In this document: piece after piece, positions 8,370 to 10,674 of the stretch
Position numbering within the stretch: the first letter of the stretch is position 1
Layout: each line of letters opens with the position of its first letter
DNA from: Actinomortierella ambigua
Lineage: Eukaryota > Mortierellomycota > Mortierellomycetes > Mortierellales > Mortierellaceae
DNA length: 10,674 nucleotides
Reading direction: 5' to 3'
Assembly (NCBI GenBank): GCA_016098155.1
Contig: JAAAJB010000853.1
Location: 1 to 10,674 of the forward strand
Notes under the pieces: generated by a model
The model's input: only the letters and a program-made list of their open reading frames with translations
Told to the model about the DNA's origin: nothing
The model's database searches: none
Translations under genes and position numbers: made by a program

Positions 8370-8985
8370 CCTATGAGGTATGCAGATCAGAAATGCAGAA
8401 AAGAGTGTTATTCATGAAGGAAATGTTACAGCATACATATATGAAGGGCAATACAAGTGTGCCTGCCCACAGACAAAGCGACACTTTATGCTCCACCTGT
8501 GGTGCACCTGCCCGATGACAGTATGCACCAAAGTGACATCTCCTGCAGTCCGATGACACGTCAGGAGTATAGGGATCAGAGACACTGATAGTAATCTCGT
8601 CACACCCCTACAAAGTACACTTGCTCATTTTCATTGCCCAGAGGCAGTCCATCGAATAGAAACACATCAGCCCACAATGTGCATTACAATCGCAGAAGGG
8701 CAGATGTGGAAAAACGCGAACGAGATACACTTGTCCGATGACAAAATGCATCGAGATGTCTTCTTCTACAGTCCGATGACACATTAGAATATGTAGAGAG
8801 TAGTCCAAAGAAACAATTTTGCTTCCAAGGTCTCTACGCGACATCACGCTCGCGTGCTTATGGATCAATCAGTACCTTCTTTGTATCTTTGTGTTGTTTT
8901 GACGGGTCAGTAAGGCAGAATAATTGTAGGGTTGGATTGGTAGGTGCACAGATGGATGGTGGGGAGATTGATGGTGAGAGACACA
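8370..8985. other. Stretch between copy B and the CRN remnant, no clear gene
   Basis: No supported gene. It contains the 223-bp duplication described separately. If the CRN remnant and copy B were once one gene, the missing NTPase part would have been here. I see no P-loop on the minus strand. Confidence 0.4.
8501..8813. repeat. Diverged duplication with a 223-bp period
   Basis: About 80-90 bases from 8501-8590 match 8724-8813 at roughly two thirds identity by eye. Anchors: CCGATGACA at 8512 and 8735, and TCCGATGACAC at 8549 and 8772, both offset by 223. Each unit also has CCGATGACA twice, 37-38 bases apart. On the minus strand each encodes a similar C-H-R-T...VIGQV piece in short frames. 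That could be chance from the shared DNA or a remnant of a duplicated coding part. Confidence 0.6.
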
Positions 8986-9613
8986 TTGGGGCAGTGGCAA
9001 CAAGTTGGCGGAGGTGTGCATCTTTTCCAGCGCGGCCAGAAGAATATTGGGCTTGAATATCTCAGGAACAGGATCGCTAGCGCTTGATGGAGGATCAGGT
9101 AGGTCCAAAAATAGCAGACTCGGGTGTGCTTCCTCTGACTCGACCGCGCCTCGACGCAAGACCTTTAGTAGACAAACGCAAACCACTTTCAGTTTTGGGT
9201 AGCGACCTCTCTTGCGCATAGCTGATGAGAAACTCGACGTGCTTTGATACTACTGCACATCCGACTGGTAGCCAGGCAATGGTGTCTAAGGCACAGGCCC
9301 ATGGACTACGGATTAAGGGAAAGAGAGTTAAAGTTAGCGGAGCGAATAAGCTCATCCCACCAAAGTATAATCAGCAAAACGTGTGTGCATTAAACACCTT
9401 GGACAAGGCGCTGGATAATATTGACTGACCTCAGGCAGCTCCTCAGAAAACACCTTGAAGAGACGCGTGGATTTTTTTCTTTTCCCTGTTAGTGACTTGG
9501 TCAAGGAGAATAGGTGTGCCATCGTCGTCTTCAGAGATGGGAAAGGACGCGCGTTGTAGCGTGAACTCAGCAGCGGCAATGCCATCAAAGGCCTTGATGA
9601 TGCTTTTAGGGTC
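8986..9613 (-). pseudogene. Crinkler (CRN)-type gene remnant: header, intron and linker, no NTPase
   Basis: CRN proteins have a ubiquitin-like N-terminal header and variable C-terminal domains; in oomycetes some act as host-directed effectors, in Mortierella-like fungi their role is open. Here an exon begins at 9613 after a GACTAAC branch site (9644-9638) and CCAG acceptor. It shows the second half of a header (SFPISEDDDGTPILLDQ, then a shifted RLFKVFSEELPE, then NIIQR in place of the usual conserved end motif). Intron 9397-9306 (GTGTTT...CGTAG, GCTAAC branch, 92 nt) joins in phase to a linker with VHGPVP and TPLPGYQSD. Further on, 9123-9091 encodes PSLLFLDLPDP, which in this family precedes a P-loop NTPase. 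Breaks: frameshifts at the A-run 9472-9478, near 9428 and near 9130-9165; TAG at 9288-9286 and 9252-9250. The first header exon and the P-loop are not seen. Clearly non-functional. Confidence 0.72.
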
Positions 9614-9763
9614 CTGGCACGAGTTGAACAACGAATGGTTAGTCGTGATTAGCCCTCGTCGTAATATCCATGGGAATTCAGCATTTCAAGGCGCTGTGTC
9701 AAATACTTCCCATCGAGAGTGATATCCTTCATTTGGCAACCTCTGTATCCTGGCGTCGTGGTT
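9614..9763. other. Probable intron 3' end of the CRN remnant and adjoining DNA
   Basis: On the minus strand, a GACTAAC branch-like site and CCAG acceptor (9615-9614) sit about 23 bases apart just upstream of the CRN exon. The missing first header exon should lie further upstream, but from 9764 onward only the 181-bp repeats are found. This suggests that the repeat insertion or a rearrangement removed or displaced the 5' end of the CRN gene. Confidence 0.4.
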
Positions 9764-9944
9764 AGATGGTTCGATTCTTTGCCGCCCCTCTGCCAAGACC
9801 CAGCAAAGGCGACCATCTTAGCAGTTACAGACCCCCACCAGAGCTCATCGGCAGCTCTCAGAGACATCTGGTTTGAATGAAGGAGCCCAGAAGGCACAAT
9901 TGCACAACTGGACTCAGCCTCATCCTGACCGGACTGCACGCCGC
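9764..9944 (+). repeat. 181-bp repeat, copy 1 (direct)
   Basis: Begins AGATGGTTCGATTCTTTGCC and ends GACTGCACGCCGC. It is almost identical to 9986-10167. The main differences are a one-base gap (GAAGGAGCCC against GAAGGGAGCCC) and a few substitutions near the end. Bases on either side differ from those of copy 2, so the repeat edges are sharp at this end. A minus-strand frame of 219 codons runs across both copies, but is best explained as a by-product of the repeat. Confidence 0.92.
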
Positions 9945-9985
9945 ACCATGACTGCACGAAAGACTCATTACAAGCCTGCATACCC

Positions 9986-10236
9986 AGATGGTTCGATTCT
10001 TTGCCGCCCCTCTGCCAAGACCCAGCAAAGGCGACCATCTTAGCAGTTACAGACCCCCACCAGAGCTCATCGGCAGCTCTCAGAGACATCTGGTTTGAAT
10101 GAAGGGAGCCCAGAAGGCACAAGTGCGCAACTGGACTCAGCCTCATCCTGACCGGACTGCACGCCGCGGTATGCATCGTGACTCCAGGGCATAGAGGAAG
10201 GAATGGGTAATGGTGTTGAACGAGCAACATGGAATT
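9986..10236 (+). repeat. 181-bp repeat, copy 2, extended into a longer arm
   Basis: The part 9986-10167 matches copy 1, with 41 unrelated bases (9945-9985) between the copies. From 10072 to 10236 it also matches the inverted copy at 10509-10674, through ATGCATCGTGACTCC and into AACATGGAATT, with lower identity after 10185. It therefore shares a longer homologous unit with the inverted copy than with copy 1, which looks truncated at 9944. Confidence 0.9.
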
Positions 10237-10508
10237 CTGTGAGTGGGGGAATGACAGCCCTCCGCGCATCGGCCGAACTATTGTGTCACCGAAAATCACG
10301 GATCGCAATAGCAGCGTGGCTCTATCCTAAAAAGGCGCGTACTTGAAATAAAGCTAGTCTTGCTACATGTGTTCGCCCTCTCATCGCCATCATGCTCCAT
10401 GTGTCGCTTGCTTTTTTCGACAAAGAAACATTGAAAATCTGGACTTTTCATCGCGTGACGAAATTAAATGTACAGTACATACGACGCAGTGAACTAACAA
10501 CTTAATCT
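10237..10508. other. 272-bp loop between inverted repeat arms
   Basis: Single-copy DNA enclosed by the inverted arms 10072-10236 and 10509-10674. No gene is seen. It includes a 13-base palindrome ATGTACAGTACAT at 10468-10480. If the arms are element ends, this would be the core of a small non-autonomous element, too short for a transposase. Confidence 0.5.
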
Positions 10509-10674
10509 GAAATTCCATGTTTGCTGGTTCAATCCTATCCCATTCCCTACTCTAATCCTTGGAGTCACGATGCATACCGCGGCGAGCAGTCCGGCCAGGA
10601 TGAGGCTGAGTCCAGTTGCGCACTTGTGCCTTCTGGGCTCCCTTCATCCAAACCAGATGTCTCTGAGAGCTGCC
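10509..10674 (-). repeat. Same repeat, copy 3, inverted and cut by the window end
   Basis: The reverse complement matches 10072-10236 with few differences in the outer about 115 bases and more in the inner part. By comparison with copy 2 (start at 9986), roughly 85 more bases of the repeat would be expected beyond 10674. Together with copy 2 it forms a long inverted repeat. Confidence 0.9.

Noticed and set aside
8699..8730. On the plus strand, bases around 8699-8720 read G-R-C-G-K-T-R, resembling the P-loop expected in CRN NTPases.
   Set aside because: It is on the strand opposite the CRN remnant, lacks the residues usual before the loop, and its frame stops soon after. Probably chance, though a small inversion cannot be excluded.
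9752..9782. tRNA-like Pol III motifs (TGGC...GTGGTTAG and GGTTCGATTC), suggesting a SINE or tRNA.
   Set aside because: The two motifs are only about 10 bases apart, no cloverleaf can be drawn, and the first motif is absent before repeat copy 2.
9649..10308. A 219-codon minus-strand open frame with an internal repeated 40-residue block.
   Set aside because: The repetition is explained by the DNA repeat, the frame relation differs between the copies at their ends, and the inverted copy shows the unit is not protein-driven.
1..10674. A CRISPR array, bacterial operons or a prokaryotic defence system.
   Set aside because: Spliced introns and eukaryotic gene families throughout. The tandem repeats lack the repeat-spacer regularity of CRISPR.

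Overview
The window looks like nuclear DNA of an early-diverging filamentous fungus. Mortierellomycotina (Mortierella/Linnemannia-like) is my best guess. The grounds are: short GT-AG introns of about 90-125 nt with CTAAC-like branch sites, C/T-rich leaders before start codons, roughly balanced base composition, a kinase joined to SEL1 repeats, a Crinkler (CRN) remnant with the header and linker motifs I associate with this group, and a degenerate PD-(D/E)XK-like nuclease family. No database search was possible, so lineage and family names rest on recognition of motifs.

Layout, with every confident gene on the minus strand. (1) 20-1719: an intact two-exon gene for a 531-residue kinase with C-terminal SEL1 repeats. 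Its first exon is only 24 nt. (2) 1720-2885: probable promoter side of the kinase and intergenic DNA, with a double hairpin at 2856-2885. (3) 2967-4248: copy A of a nuclease-like gene, a pseudogene with several in-frame stops and a lost splice acceptor. (4) 4249-6289: mostly unexplained DNA with two weak small plus-strand ORF candidates (4770-4922 and 5804-6085). (5) 6290-8352: copy B of the same gene, with four exons that splice in phase but one frameshift in exon 1. A and B are direct duplicates about 3.43 kb apart and share an intron, so they were copied as DNA. (6) 8501-8813: a diverged duplication with a 223-bp period. (7) 8986-9613: a broken CRN gene with part of the header, the intron, the proline-rich linker and the segment before the expected NTPase domain, but no P-loop. 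(8) 9764-10674: a 181-bp repeat present twice in direct orientation and a third time inverted, running off the window edge, which looks like a foldback or terminal-inverted-repeat mobile element.

The picture is of a fast-evolving accessory region: an expanded signalling-type gene, duplicated and decaying nuclease genes, a dead effector-like gene and repeats. The CRN remnant and copy B share a strand and are about 0.6 kb apart, so they may once have been one CRN-nuclease gene. The most unusual protein-level feature is that both nuclease copies have Pro-Thr where the family fold would be expected to have Pro-Asp.
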